Positions 44,996 through 53,312 of a DNA stretch of 64,000 nucleotides are shown here, in pieces. The position numbers and the translations under genes are program-made. Below the pieces are notes generated by a model. The model was not told where the DNA came from and did no database searches. It saw only the letters and a program-made list of their open reading frames with translations. The stretch is from Lachnospiraceae bacterium (GTDB lineage Bacteria > Bacillota > Clostridia > Lachnospirales > Lachnospiraceae). The stretch spans positions 53,374 to 117,373 of the forward strand of contig BLMD01000303.1 in the NCBI GenBank assembly GCA_011959925.1, given 5' to 3'. Each line of letters starts with the position of its first letter. Within the stretch, counting starts at the first letter, position 1.

Positions 44996-46468
44996 CTACC
45001 CTACGACCTCTCCTAAATAGTAAAACCCTCTGCATTCCGTTAACCGGACATCAGCAATGGTTCCGATCCTCTCTTTTGTCCCCGGCAGATGAACAATGGA
45101 ATTATTGCTCATCCTTCCGGTCACAAGATGCGCATCCTGCTCGTTGACCTGCTCAATCAATACCTTTTGTACGCTTCCGGTATACCGCCCTGCCTTTGCA
45201 GATGCGATCTGCTGCACTTCTTTTAACAATCGGTCAAAACGCTTTTTCACAAGTTCTTCCGGAATCTGATCTTCCATAGAAGCAGCAGGCGTTCCCGTCC
45301 GTTTGGAATAGATAAATGTAAACGCGCTGTCATACTGCACCTTTCGCACGACATCCATCGTTTCCTCAAAGTCTTCTTCTGTTTCTCCCGGAAATCCCAC
45401 GATAATATCCGTCGTAACCGCGATATCCGGTATGGCGTTTCTCAACTTCTCCACAAGCGCCAGATACTGTTCTTTTGTATAGTTTCGGTTCATCTTTTTG
45501 AGGATCTTAGAACTGCCTGACTGCAGGGGAAGATGCAGATGCCTGCAGATTTTTTTAGACTGTTTCATGGTCTCGATCAATTCGTCGGAAAGGTCTTTGG
45601 GATGAGAAGTCATAAAACGAATCCGCTCGATCCCGTCGATATTCTCCGCTTCCCGCAGTAACTGTGCAAACGTCATCGGCGTTTCCAGGTTTTTTCCATA
45701 AGAATTGACATTCTGTCCTAAAAGCATGACTTCCACAACGCCGTCTGCCGCAAGCGCCTCAATCTCCCGCAGAATTTCTTCGGGCCTGCGGCTGCGCTCC
45801 CTGCCCCTTACATAAGGCACAATGCAGTAACTGCAGAAATTATTACAGCCAAACATAATGTTAACGCCGGATTTAAAGAAATATTTTCGTTTATTCGGAA
45901 GATTTTCTACGATCTGATCCGTATCTTCCCATATTTCGATTGTCATATCCGCTTTCTTCTTCTGCGCAGACGAATGCTTTTCCATGGCACAAAAAAGAAG
46001 TTCCGCAAACTGAAACAGGTTATGCGTCCCAAAAATCAAATTTACAAAAGAATAGCTCTCTTTGATCTTCTCCACGACGGATGGTTCCTGCATCATACAG
46101 CCGCAAAGCCCGATAAGCATGTCCGGATTTTTCTTCTGCATGCCGTTTAAATACCCAAGCCTTCCATACACTTTATTATTGGCGTTTTCCCGAACCGTGC
46201 AGGTATTGTAGATGACAAAATCGGCTTCTTCGGAATCCGACTGGCAGTATCCGATCTTTCGTAAAATCCCGGTCAGTTTTTCGGAATCCCTGGCGTTCAT
46301 CTGGCATCCCATATTAACTACGCAGGATTTGGGTAAACGCCCGTGTTTTTGTTCAAAGCCTTTGACCCATTTTCTACATTTTGCCATAAAGTAATACTGC
46401 CTGGCCGGTTCTTCTATGGGCGGCTCTGCATGAATATCTATTTTATCTAAATCAATTTCCTGATACAT
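44996..46468 (-). CDS. miaB: tRNA methylthiotransferase MiaB
   Basis: Radical SAM enzyme that methylthiolates i6A37 in tRNAs. The 490 residues include the UPF0004 cluster cysteines 55, 90 and 124 (NMGCQMNARDSE, YNTCTVRENA, LCGCMMQ), the radical SAM triad Cys208, Cys212, Cys215 (CNNFCSYCIVPYVRGRERS), a TIM-barrel part with FMTSHPKDLS and VGFPGETEEDF, and a C-terminal TRAM domain. The N-terminal extension of about 45 residues is a little longer than average. Confidence 0.96.
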   Translation of the reverse strand: MYQEIDLDKIDIHAEPPIEEPARQYYFMAKCRKWVKGFEQKHGRLPKSCVVNMGCQMNARDSEKLTGILRKIGYCQSDSEEADFVIYNTCTVRENANNKVYGRLGYLNGMQKKNPDMLIGLCGCMMQEPSVVEKIKESYSFVNLIFGTHNLFQFAELLFCAMEKHSSAQKKKADMTIEIWEDTDQIVENLPNKRKYFFKSGVNIMFGCNNFCSYCIVPYVRGRERSRRPEEILREIEALAADGVVEVMLLGQNVNSYGKNLETPMTFAQLLREAENIDGIERIRFMTSHPKDLSDELIETMKQSKKICRHLHLPLQSGSSKILKKMNRNYTKEQYLALVEKLRNAIPDIAVTTDIIVGFPGETEEDFEETMDVVRKVQYDSAFTFIYSKRTGTPAASMEDQIPEELVKKRFDRLLKEVQQIASAKAGRYTGSVQKVLIEQVNEQDAHLVTGRMSNNSIVHLPGTKERIGTIADVRLTECRGFYYLGEVVG

Positions 46469-46501
46469 TTCTCTTGGCTGTTCTCCCTTTCTGTCATATA
46501 A

Positions 46502-46688
46502 TCAAAATAAAAAATGAGTTTTTAACCGTACTGTCTTATGGCTCAAACGAGGTACTCGTTTCTTTTTTATATTTATAATATCATATAAATACAGCTTTCT
46601 GTTTTCAGAATACCTTGTCACCAACTCTGCATGAAATACATGATACCGCAAAACATCATTATTTTCATCCAAAACCGGTATTGCAAGT
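46502..46688 (-). pseudogene. Coding-like fragment of an element-borne protein
   Basis: Between proA and miaB an open frame without a start codon reads AIPVLDENNDVLRYHVFHAE, then LVTRYSENRKLYLYDIINIK and KKRVPRLSHK before a stop at 46504-46502. The pattern (PVLDENG, RYNVFHAEL, LYLYDIxNIKKE) recalls the C-terminal domains of phage or plasmid-type large multi-domain proteins in human-gut Clostridia; this is memory, not a search. Its 5' side runs into the end of proA, so it is a decayed scrap left by an insertion or exchange. Confidence 0.4.
46545..46568 (+). terminator. Plus-strand terminator-like hairpin
   Basis: AAACGAG (46545-46551) pairs exactly with CTCGTTT (46555-46561), then CTTTTTT. 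It points to the plus strand although no plus-strand gene is nearby; it may limit antisense transcription or be left from the remnant. Confidence 0.4.
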
Positions 46689-47942
46689 TTACGGGCGAAC
46701 CTGTCCGTTTCCGTATATAATATATTTTGTACTGGTCAAAGCTTCTAACCCCATCGGTCCTCTCGCATGAAGCTTCTGCGTGCTGATCCCGATCTCGGCG
46801 CCGAACCCAAATTCAAAGCCGTCGGTATAACGCGTGCTTGCATTGACGTAAACGGCAGCCGCGTCCACCTCATCCAAAAATGTCTGTGCATTTGCATAAT
46901 TTTCGGTAATAATGGCATCCGAATGCCCCGTATTATAACGGTTGATATGCGCAATCGCTTCTTTTACGGACGCAACCGTCTTTGCAGATATTATATAATC
47001 CAGATATTCCCTGCCCCAGTCTTCTTCGGATGCCAAAACTACGTTGGCAGCGTCCGTTAAAGTCTCTTTGAGTGTTTCGTCTGCGCGGATCTCCACCTTT
47101 TTTTCCGCCAGCCGCTTTTGCAGCAACGGCATAAACCGCTCTGCGATCTTTTCATGGATCAAAAGCGATTCACAGGCATTGCAGACGCCGATCCGCTGTG
47201 TTTTTGCGTTGTCAATGATTGCAAGCGCCATCTCAAAATCCGCGCTTTCGTCTACAAAAATATGACAGTTTCCGGTTCCGGTTTCAATCACGGGAATCGT
47301 CGCGTTTTCTACGACGGTTCGGATTAATCCCGCGCCGCCCCGCGGAATCAGCACATCCACATATCCGTTCATGTGCATAAATTCCCGTGCCGTTTCATGG
47401 GAAGTATCGGTAATTAAAGAAATCGCTTCTTTCGGAAGATTCTGCTCTTCTAACGCTGCCTGAATACAGTTTACGATTGCCCGATTGGAATGAATCGCAT
47501 CCTTTCCGCCGCGCAGAATCACGACATTGCCGGTCTTAAAGCACAGGCCGAACGCATCTGCCGTTACATTGGGACGGGACTCATAAATAATCCCGATCAC
47601 GCCCAAAGGCACGCGTTTTTTTCCGATCATCAGGCCGTTCGGACGCTTTTTCATAGAAAGCACCTCTCCGATCGGATCGTTCAGCTGCGCAATCTGCCGC
47701 AGCCCTTCCGCCATCTGCGCAATTCTCTCTTCCGAAAGTTTCAGACGGTCCAAAAGTCCTTCCGCCATCCGGTTGTTTCTGCCGTTTTCCATGTCCGTTT
47801 CATTTTCTGCAATCAGCATTTCACTGCATGCTTCCAGCCGGTCTGCAACGGCCAAAAGCGCGGCGTTCTTTTGATCCGTCGTAAGTATCCCGACCTGCTG
47901 CCTGACTTTCTTTGCCTGTTTACAAATCTCCAATAATTCCAT
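46689..47942 (-). CDS. proA: Gamma-glutamyl phosphate reductase
   Basis: Second enzyme of proline synthesis: reduces glutamyl 5-phosphate to the semialdehyde with NADPH. The 417-residue protein starts [23 protein letters not shown] fits the ATG at 47942, while the open frame runs 14 codons further. The catalytic cysteine is Cys254 in [12 protein letters not shown]. Separated from proB by DUF896 and MTHFS genes but in the same operon. Confidence 0.95.
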   Translation of the reverse strand: MELLEICKQAKKVRQQVGILTTDQKNAALLAVADRLEACSEMLIAENETDMENGRNNRMAEGLLDRLKLSEERIAQMAEGLRQIAQLNDPIGEVLSMKKRPNGLMIGKKRVPLGVIGIIYESRPNVTADAFGLCFKTGNVVILRGGKDAIHSNRAIVNCIQAALEEQNLPKEAISLITDTSHETAREFMHMNGYVDVLIPRGGAGLIRTVVENATIPVIETGTGNCHIFVDESADFEMALAIIDNAKTQRIGVCNACESLLIHEKIAERFMPLLQKRLAEKKVEIRADETLKETLTDAANVVLASEEDWGREYLDYIISAKTVASVKEAIAHINRYNTGHSDAIITENYANAQTFLDEVDAAAVYVNASTRYTDGFEFGFGAEIGISTQKLHARGPMGLEALTSTKYIIYGNGQVRP

Positions 47943-47989
47943 ACTGACTTCTCCTTTTTTAACGAAATCGTTCTCTGCGCACATTTTTT

Positions 47990-48562
47990 CTAAGTACCAA
48001 AAAAAAGAATTCCCTTCTCCGTTGCCAGCGCATGCATAGAGACATCGCAGCGTTCGGGCAGAATCTCATCTTCTGTCTGTTCCTCATAGGCAATTCCCAT
48101 CCGGTATAGTTTCGGATGCAGAGACAAATACCTGTCATAATAGCCCCTCCCGTATCCGTAACGGTTCCCTTTACGGTCAAATACACTGCCGGGAATCAGA
48201 CACACCGCATCATAAAAATCCGCCCGGCTGCAGCTTCGTCGGGGTTCCATGATATGAAACGCACCTTCCTCAAAATCCTCTTCCATTGAACGTACCCGAA
48301 AAAATTCCATCGTCTCACCGGAGACCCGCGGAAATGCCAAGGGAACGTTTGCCTGTAACAGATTTTGGTATAAGATTGTCAAATCCACTTCTTTTCTATG
48401 GGGATAATAGCCGTATACACCGACTTTTCGGACCGTCCGCCCTCTGTCAAAATACTCCCACAAACGGTTTCCAATCTGCGCGGAAATCTGCCTTACCGCC
48501 GTCTCATCCATCTCCTCCCGGCAGATCAGGCGGCGCTTTCTAATTTGCTGTTTGGTTTCCAT
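47990..48562 (-). CDS. 5-formyltetrahydrofolate cyclo-ligase
   Basis: ATP-dependent enzyme returning 5-formyl-THF to the folate pool as methenyl-THF. The 190 residues have the family signature [12 protein letters not shown] and the basic N-terminal [19 protein letters not shown]-initiated frame lies four codons upstream; ATG at 48562 is preferred and overlaps the end of the DUF896 gene by 23 bases. With folD and fhs it makes a folate one-carbon cluster. Confidence 0.9.
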   Translation of the reverse strand: METKQQIRKRRLICREEMDETAVRQISAQIGNRLWEYFDRGRTVRKVGVYGYYPHRKEVDLTILYQNLLQANVPLAFPRVSGETMEFFRVRSMEEDFEEGAFHIMEPRRSCSRADFYDAVCLIPGSVFDRKGNRYGYGRGYYDRYLSLHPKLYRMGIAYEEQTEDEILPERCDVSMHALATEKGILFFGT

Positions 48563-48761
48563 GGGTTTCACCAAGATTCACAATCGTCCCGTCCGGGTTT
48601 TGCACATCGATCCGATCCAGCTGGGCTTTTAAATTATTCCTGACGGAAGCGATAAATTCCTTCCTGAGGACTTCCTGTTCCGACTTTTCTGCTTGGGTCA
48701 ATCCTTCGGCTTTGGATTTTCGGTATAATGCATTGATTCTGTCTATACTCTTCTGATTCAT
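48540..48761 (-). CDS. DUF896 (YnzC-like) small protein
   Basis: A 73-residue protein: RINALYRKSKAEGLTQAEKS, then EQEVLRKEFIASVRNNLKAQ and LDRI. This is the DUF896/YnzC family, which forms a helical hairpin of unknown function and is induced by SOS in Bacillus relatives. It lies three bases after proB and overlaps the MTHFS start. Confidence 0.92.
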   Translation of the reverse strand: MNQKSIDRINALYRKSKAEGLTQAEKSEQEVLRKEFIASVRNNLKAQLDRIDVQNPDGTIVNLGETHGNQTAN

Positions 48762-48764
48762 AAG

Positions 48765-49589
48765 TTAAAGCGTCTCCTCTATAAAATCGCTGATATAAAA
48801 ATCTTCATCATAATGGGAATGAAACAGAGTCCCGACATAATTTCCCTCAAAAATCCTGTGCAGAATCCCTGCGTCTTTCCCGTTTGCTATAATCATATCC
48901 GCCCCGGATTTCGTGGCAATTTTCGCTGCAGTCAGCTTTGTCGCCATCCCTCCGGTTCCAACGTCGCTTCCGGTGGACTCTTTTGCCATATGCAGAAGCG
49001 TTTCATCGATAACATCGACGTTTTCGATCAGCTCTGCGTCCGGATGGCTGTGCGGATCGTCCGTATAAAGCCCGTCAATGTCTGACAGCAGGATTAAAAG
49101 ATCCGCCGATACCAAAGAAGCGACCAGCGCGGAAAGCGTATCGTTATCCCCGAACTGTATTTCGTAAGTAGATACGGTGTCATTTTCATTTACGATCGGT
49201 ATGACACCAAGTGCAAATAGTTCTTCAAATGTATTCTGCGCATTTTTCCGCGACACATGATCGAGCATTGTATTTTTTGTCATCAGAACCTGTCCCGCCG
49301 TCTGATGATATTCGGCAAACAGCTTCTGATACGTCATCATCAGCCTTGCCTGCCCCACGGACGCACATGCCTGCTTTTTTGCAATGTGCATCGGCAGTTC
49401 TTTGATTCCCATAAACATCCGTCCGGCTGCAATGGCACCGGAACTGACCAGACAGACATCCAGCCCTCGATTTCTTAAATCGCAGAGTTCCCGGACCAGA
49501 CGCTCCATTTTCAGAAAATCGATCTTTCCGGTTTCCGGATGCTGCAGGGAAGAAGAACCGATCTTTATTACAACTCTTTTCTTTTCCAT
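48765..49589 (-). CDS. proB: Glutamate 5-kinase without PUA domain
   Basis: First enzyme of proline synthesis, phosphorylating glutamate. The 274-residue protein has the amino acid kinase domain only: RVVIKIGSSSLQHPETG, VSSGAIAAGRMFMG, ENDTVSTYEIQFGDND and TGGMATKLTAAKIA. The C-terminal PUA domain present in the Escherichia coli enzyme is absent. GGAGG before the ATG at 49589 fixes the start, so the 17 extra upstream codons are not used. Confidence 0.95.
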   Translation of the reverse strand: MEKKRVVIKIGSSSLQHPETGKIDFLKMERLVRELCDLRNRGLDVCLVSSGAIAAGRMFMGIKELPMHIAKKQACASVGQARLMMTYQKLFAEYHQTAGQVLMTKNTMLDHVSRKNAQNTFEELFALGVIPIVNENDTVSTYEIQFGDNDTLSALVASLVSADLLILLSDIDGLYTDDPHSHPDAELIENVDVIDETLLHMAKESTGSDVGTGGMATKLTAAKIATKSGADMIIANGKDAGILHRIFEGNYVGTLFHSHYDEDFYISDFIEETL

Positions 49590-49647
49590 ATTTCCTCCAA
49601 CAGCGCAGTCTGCAGATGCAGGCTGCTTGATATACGCCAACCATTTC

Positions 49648-50763
49648 TTACGGCATATAAATATAATTCACACGGTAGATACAGCTTTCCAATCCGGACG
49701 AATTGACTAAAATCACGGACAGCACATGATTGCCCTGCGGCATTTCCAGCGTTCCCGTATAACGGGCGGATTCCCTCGTCGGATCGCTTCCGTCCCAGGT
49801 ATAATACGCCGTACAATCCTCCGGAACCGAAACATGGATCATCTGCGGCTCGCTGTATGTTCCTCCCGCGGGCGTTACGTTCGGCATATCCGGAGCTTCA
49901 TACCGGATGGTATATGTCGCCGTGACAATCTGGCTGTAAATTCCCTTTTCATTCCGGGTAACCGCCTTAATCTGTGTCGTTCCCTCTTGTTCCAGAGAAA
50001 TCGACTCGCGATAGGGCTTCCCATATTCATCCGGCTCGCTCCCGTCTGTCGAATAAAACACATCATACCCCTGTTCTGCCAAAATAGAAATCGTGATCGG
50101 CTTGCCGTAAGTTCCCGATATTTTGCTGAATTTCGGCTGGTCCACCAGATAATCTTCAAACAGATCCAGCATTCTTCCGCTCTTTACCGTTTCACACAGT
50201 TCTAAAATTTTGTCATATTCTTCCCGCTCATCATACAGCCCGATCAATGTTCGAACCGCTTGTTTGTCGGATTTATCTTCCGATATCATTTCTTCCAGCA
50301 AAGAAACGGCAGCTTCTTCTTCATGTCCGGCAAGATAAAGTTCCAGCAGACGATTCCTGGCATCGGCATCCCCCGGTTTTAATTCCAATGCCCGTTCTAA
50401 GTATCTTCTGGCATTTCCGTAATCTTTTTTTGCGATATATTCCTCCGCCGTATGGTATTGATACGCATAACTGTTAGCATTTTTTTCCTGAATATGGCGA
50501 TACAAAAAAAACAATGTTAAAACGGCAATCAAAAGAACGACGCAGATGCCTCCCCATATAAAACGGCTTTTTCTGCGTTTTTCCCGTTTCTCTTCTCCCA
50601 GCTCCCCCGCGTTTTGAGACGCGTTTGCTTCTTTTTGTATAATGCCGCTTAAAATATCTTCGTCTAAGAGATTATAATCCGGCACAAGCTGCACTTCCGT
50701 GCCGCAGCACTTGCAATATACGTAACCTTCTGGAATTTCCTCCCCGCAATTTTTACATTTCAT
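49648..50763 (-). CDS. Zinc ribbon, TPR and CHB_HEX_C membrane protein
   Basis: A 371-residue protein of unknown function. Residues 3-20 are a zinc ribbon (CKNC and CKCC). One membrane helix lies at about 68-90. Then come TPR-like repeats (about 100-210: EYIAKKDYGNARRYLERAL, KPGDADARNRLLELY). Two beta-sandwich repeats at about 235-300 and 315-371 (YDVFYSTDGSEPDEYGK, TAYYTWDGSDPTRES) match the chitobiase/beta-hexosaminidase C-terminal type, which may bind glycans outside the cell. The zinc ribbon would face the cytoplasm. It sits between folD and proB, with which it has no obvious functional link. Confidence 0.78.
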   Translation of the reverse strand: MKCKNCGEEIPEGYVYCKCCGTEVQLVPDYNLLDEDILSGIIQKEANASQNAGELGEEKREKRRKSRFIWGGICVVLLIAVLTLFFLYRHIQEKNANSYAYQYHTAEEYIAKKDYGNARRYLERALELKPGDADARNRLLELYLAGHEEEAAVSLLEEMISEDKSDKQAVRTLIGLYDEREEYDKILELCETVKSGRMLDLFEDYLVDQPKFSKISGTYGKPITISILAEQGYDVFYSTDGSEPDEYGKPYRESISLEQEGTTQIKAVTRNEKGIYSQIVTATYTIRYEAPDMPNVTPAGGTYSEPQMIHVSVPEDCTAYYTWDGSDPTRESARYTGTLEMPQGNHVLSVILVNSSGLESCIYRVNYIYMP

Positions 50764-50781
50764 ACACTGACAGCTCCAATA

Positions 50782-51621
50782 TTATCGAGTCATGGCTTCT
50801 ACGCAATTATGCATCAGCATTGCAATTGTCATCGGGCCCACGCCGCCCGGAACCGGCGTAATCATGGACGCAATCGGTTCTGCCTCCTCATATTTGACGT
50901 CTCCGGACAATTTATTGTTTTCATCCCTGTGGATTCCCACATCGATCACAACGGCGCCCGGTTTAATATACTCTCCTGTGATAAATTCTTTTTTTCCGAT
51001 CGCAACGATCAGAATATCCGCATTCCGGCAGATTTCTTTCAGATGTTTCGTATGGGAATGCGTCACGGTTACCGTGGCATTTTCCCGAAGCATCAAAAGC
51101 GCCATCGGTTTTCCGACGATATTGCTTCTGCCTACGATCACGCAGTTTTTCCCGTCCATTTCTACATTGGAACGTTTCAAAAGTTCTATAATGCCCGCCG
51201 GCGTACAAGAAACAAACCCCGGCTGCCCGATCGTTAAGGATCCGACACTTTCCGGATGAAATCCGTCCACATCTTTATCCGGCGAAATTGCATTGATAAT
51301 CGTCTTTTCATCAATATGCGCCGGAACCGGAAGCTGTACCAAAATACCATTCACGGAATCGTCTGCGTTCAGATCCTCAATCAGCTTTAAAAGTTCTTTC
51401 TGTGTCGTCTCACTGGGAAGTTCATATGATTTGGAATGAATGCCGATGTATTCGCACGCTTTTTTCTTATTGCGGACATACACGCTTGACGCAGCGTCGT
51501 CTCCTACCTGAATCACGGCAAGCGTTCCCTCAATCCCCGCTTCCTTTAGCTGTGCCGTCTGTTCTTTTAATTCTTCTTTGATCTGTGCTGAAATTTTCTT
51601 TCCGTCAATTAACTGTGCCAT
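50782..51621 (-). CDS. folD: Methylenetetrahydrofolate dehydrogenase/cyclohydrolase
   Basis: Bifunctional enzyme interconverting methylene-, methenyl- and formyl-THF. The 279-residue protein has YVRNKKKACEYIGI with the active lysine, ILVQLPVPAHID, PDKDVDGFHPESVG and GRSNIVGKPMALLML. The AAGGAGG site fits the ATG at 51621. It follows fhs at 10 bases, consistent with a shared role in the Wood-Ljungdahl methyl branch or purine formyl supply. Confidence 0.96.
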   Translation of the reverse strand: MAQLIDGKKISAQIKEELKEQTAQLKEAGIEGTLAVIQVGDDAASSVYVRNKKKACEYIGIHSKSYELPSETTQKELLKLIEDLNADDSVNGILVQLPVPAHIDEKTIINAISPDKDVDGFHPESVGSLTIGQPGFVSCTPAGIIELLKRSNVEMDGKNCVIVGRSNIVGKPMALLMLRENATVTVTHSHTKHLKEICRNADILIVAIGKKEFITGEYIKPGAVVIDVGIHRDENNKLSGDVKYEEAEPIASMITPVPGGVGPMTIAMLMHNCVEAMTR

Positions 51622-51631
51622 AAGTCCTCCT

Positions 51632-53302
51632 TTAAAACAAGCCTGTAATGCGTCCGTTTTCATCGACATCGATGTTATTTGCCGCCGGGGTTTTCGGAAG
51701 TCCCGGCATTGTCATCATTGCGCCTAAGATCGCAACGACAAATCCGGCGCCTGCCGATGCGTACACTTCCCTTACATTTATGCTAAATCCGTGCGGTCTT
51801 CCCAGTTTTGCGGGATCATCCGATAAAGAATACTGCGTTTTGGCAAGGCAGACGGGAAAGCTTCGCATGCCAAGTTCCGTAATCTTTTTTAATTCCGCTT
51901 TGGCGGACGGACTATAAGTCACGCCTTCTGCACCGTAGATCTCTTTTGCGATCGTCTCGATTTTTTCTTCCAGCCCCGCTTCGTCCGGATACAACGTCTG
52001 AAACCGGCTTTCTTTTTGTTCTAATACTTCAAGTACCTTTTCGGCAAGCGCAACGCCTCCTTCGCCGCCGTGTTCCCATACGTTTGACAGTGCAAAATCG
52101 CATCCCCTGCTCCTGCAGAACTCTTCCACAAAATCCGTTTCCGCTTTCGTATCCGTCACGAAAGAATTAAGCGCCACGACAACCGGAACCTGATATTTCA
52201 GGAGGTTTTCTATATGCTTCTCCAGATTTACGATTCCGCGCTTTAGCGCGTTTAAATTTTCTGCGGCAAGTTCCGTCTTCGGTACGCCGCCGTTATATTT
52301 TAACGCCCGGACGGTTGCGACCAAAACAACGCAGTCCGGATGAAGGCCTGCTTTTCTGCACTTGATATCAAAAAACTTCTCCGCGCCAAGGTCCGCACCA
52401 AATCCGGCTTCCGTCACAACGATATCCGCCAGCTTCAGGCCTGCTTTTGTGGCGCGTATGCTATTGCAGCCGTGCGCAATATTGGCAAACGGACCGCCGT
52501 GGACGATCGCGGGCGTATGTTCTAACGTCTGGATCAGGTTCGGTTTCATCGCTTCCTTTAACAAAGCAGCCATAGCCCCCACCGCCTGCAGATCGTCTGC
52601 CGTGACCGGTTTCCCGTCAAACGTATACGCGACGATGATCCTTGCCAGACGCCGTTTTAAATCCTGCAGGTCGTCTGCCAGACAGAGAATCGCCATAATT
52701 TCCGAAGCAACCGTGATCACAAAGTGATCTTCCCGCACCATGCCGTCCATCTTACTGCCGAGTCCTACGACTATATTGCGCAGCGAACGGTCGTTCATAT
52801 CCATACAGCGTTTCCAGACGATCTGTCTCGGATCGATCCCAAGTGCGTTTCCCTGCTGTATATGATTGTCCAGCAGAGCCGCCAGAAGATTATTTGCCGC
52901 CGTAATCGCATGAAAATCTCCGGTAAAATGGAGATTCAGGTCTTCCATCGGAACCACCTGCGCATACCCGCCTCCGGCAGCGCCGCCTTTGATGCCAAAG
53001 CATGGTCCTAACGACGGCTCGCGAAGCGCAAGCACTGCTTTTTTCCCCATCAGCCCAAACGCCTGCCCAAGCCCGATACTCGTCGTCGTCTTCCCTTCCC
53101 CGGCAGGGGTCGGATTGATAGCTGTTACCAGCACTAATTTCCCGTCCGGTTTGTCTGCATGCTTCTGCAAAAGTTCATCGGTCAGCTTTGCTTTGTATGT
53201 TCCGTACAACTCCAGCTCATCTTCTGAAATATCCAGCCTGGCAGCGACTTCCCGAATGGGGAGCAGTTCTGCTTCCTGTGCGATTTCAATATCTGTTTTC
53301 AT
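51632..53302 (-). CDS. fhs: Formate-tetrahydrofolate ligase
   Basis: ATP-dependent formylation of THF with formate, a hallmark of Clostridia and acetogens. The 556-residue protein has the P-loop-like [10 protein letters not shown] at 64-73, [19 protein letters not shown] and [25 protein letters not shown] fits the ATG at 53302 (13 extra codons open upstream). Next to folD. Presence of acetogenesis genes elsewhere cannot be judged. Confidence 0.96.
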   Translation of the reverse strand: MKTDIEIAQEAELLPIREVAARLDISEDELELYGTYKAKLTDELLQKHADKPDGKLVLVTAINPTPAGEGKTTTSIGLGQAFGLMGKKAVLALREPSLGPCFGIKGGAAGGGYAQVVPMEDLNLHFTGDFHAITAANNLLAALLDNHIQQGNALGIDPRQIVWKRCMDMNDRSLRNIVVGLGSKMDGMVREDHFVITVASEIMAILCLADDLQDLKRRLARIIVAYTFDGKPVTADDLQAVGAMAALLKEAMKPNLIQTLEHTPAIVHGGPFANIAHGCNSIRATKAGLKLADIVVTEAGFGADLGAEKFFDIKCRKAGLHPDCVVLVATVRALKYNGGVPKTELAAENLNALKRGIVNLEKHIENLLKYQVPVVVALNSFVTDTKAETDFVEEFCRSRGCDFALSNVWEHGGEGGVALAEKVLEVLEQKESRFQTLYPDEAGLEEKIETIAKEIYGAEGVTYSPSAKAELKKITELGMRSFPVCLAKTQYSLSDDPAKLGRPHGFSINVREVYASAGAGFVVAILGAMMTMPGLPKTPAANNIDVDENGRITGLF

Positions 53303-53312
53303 TCCATTCCTC

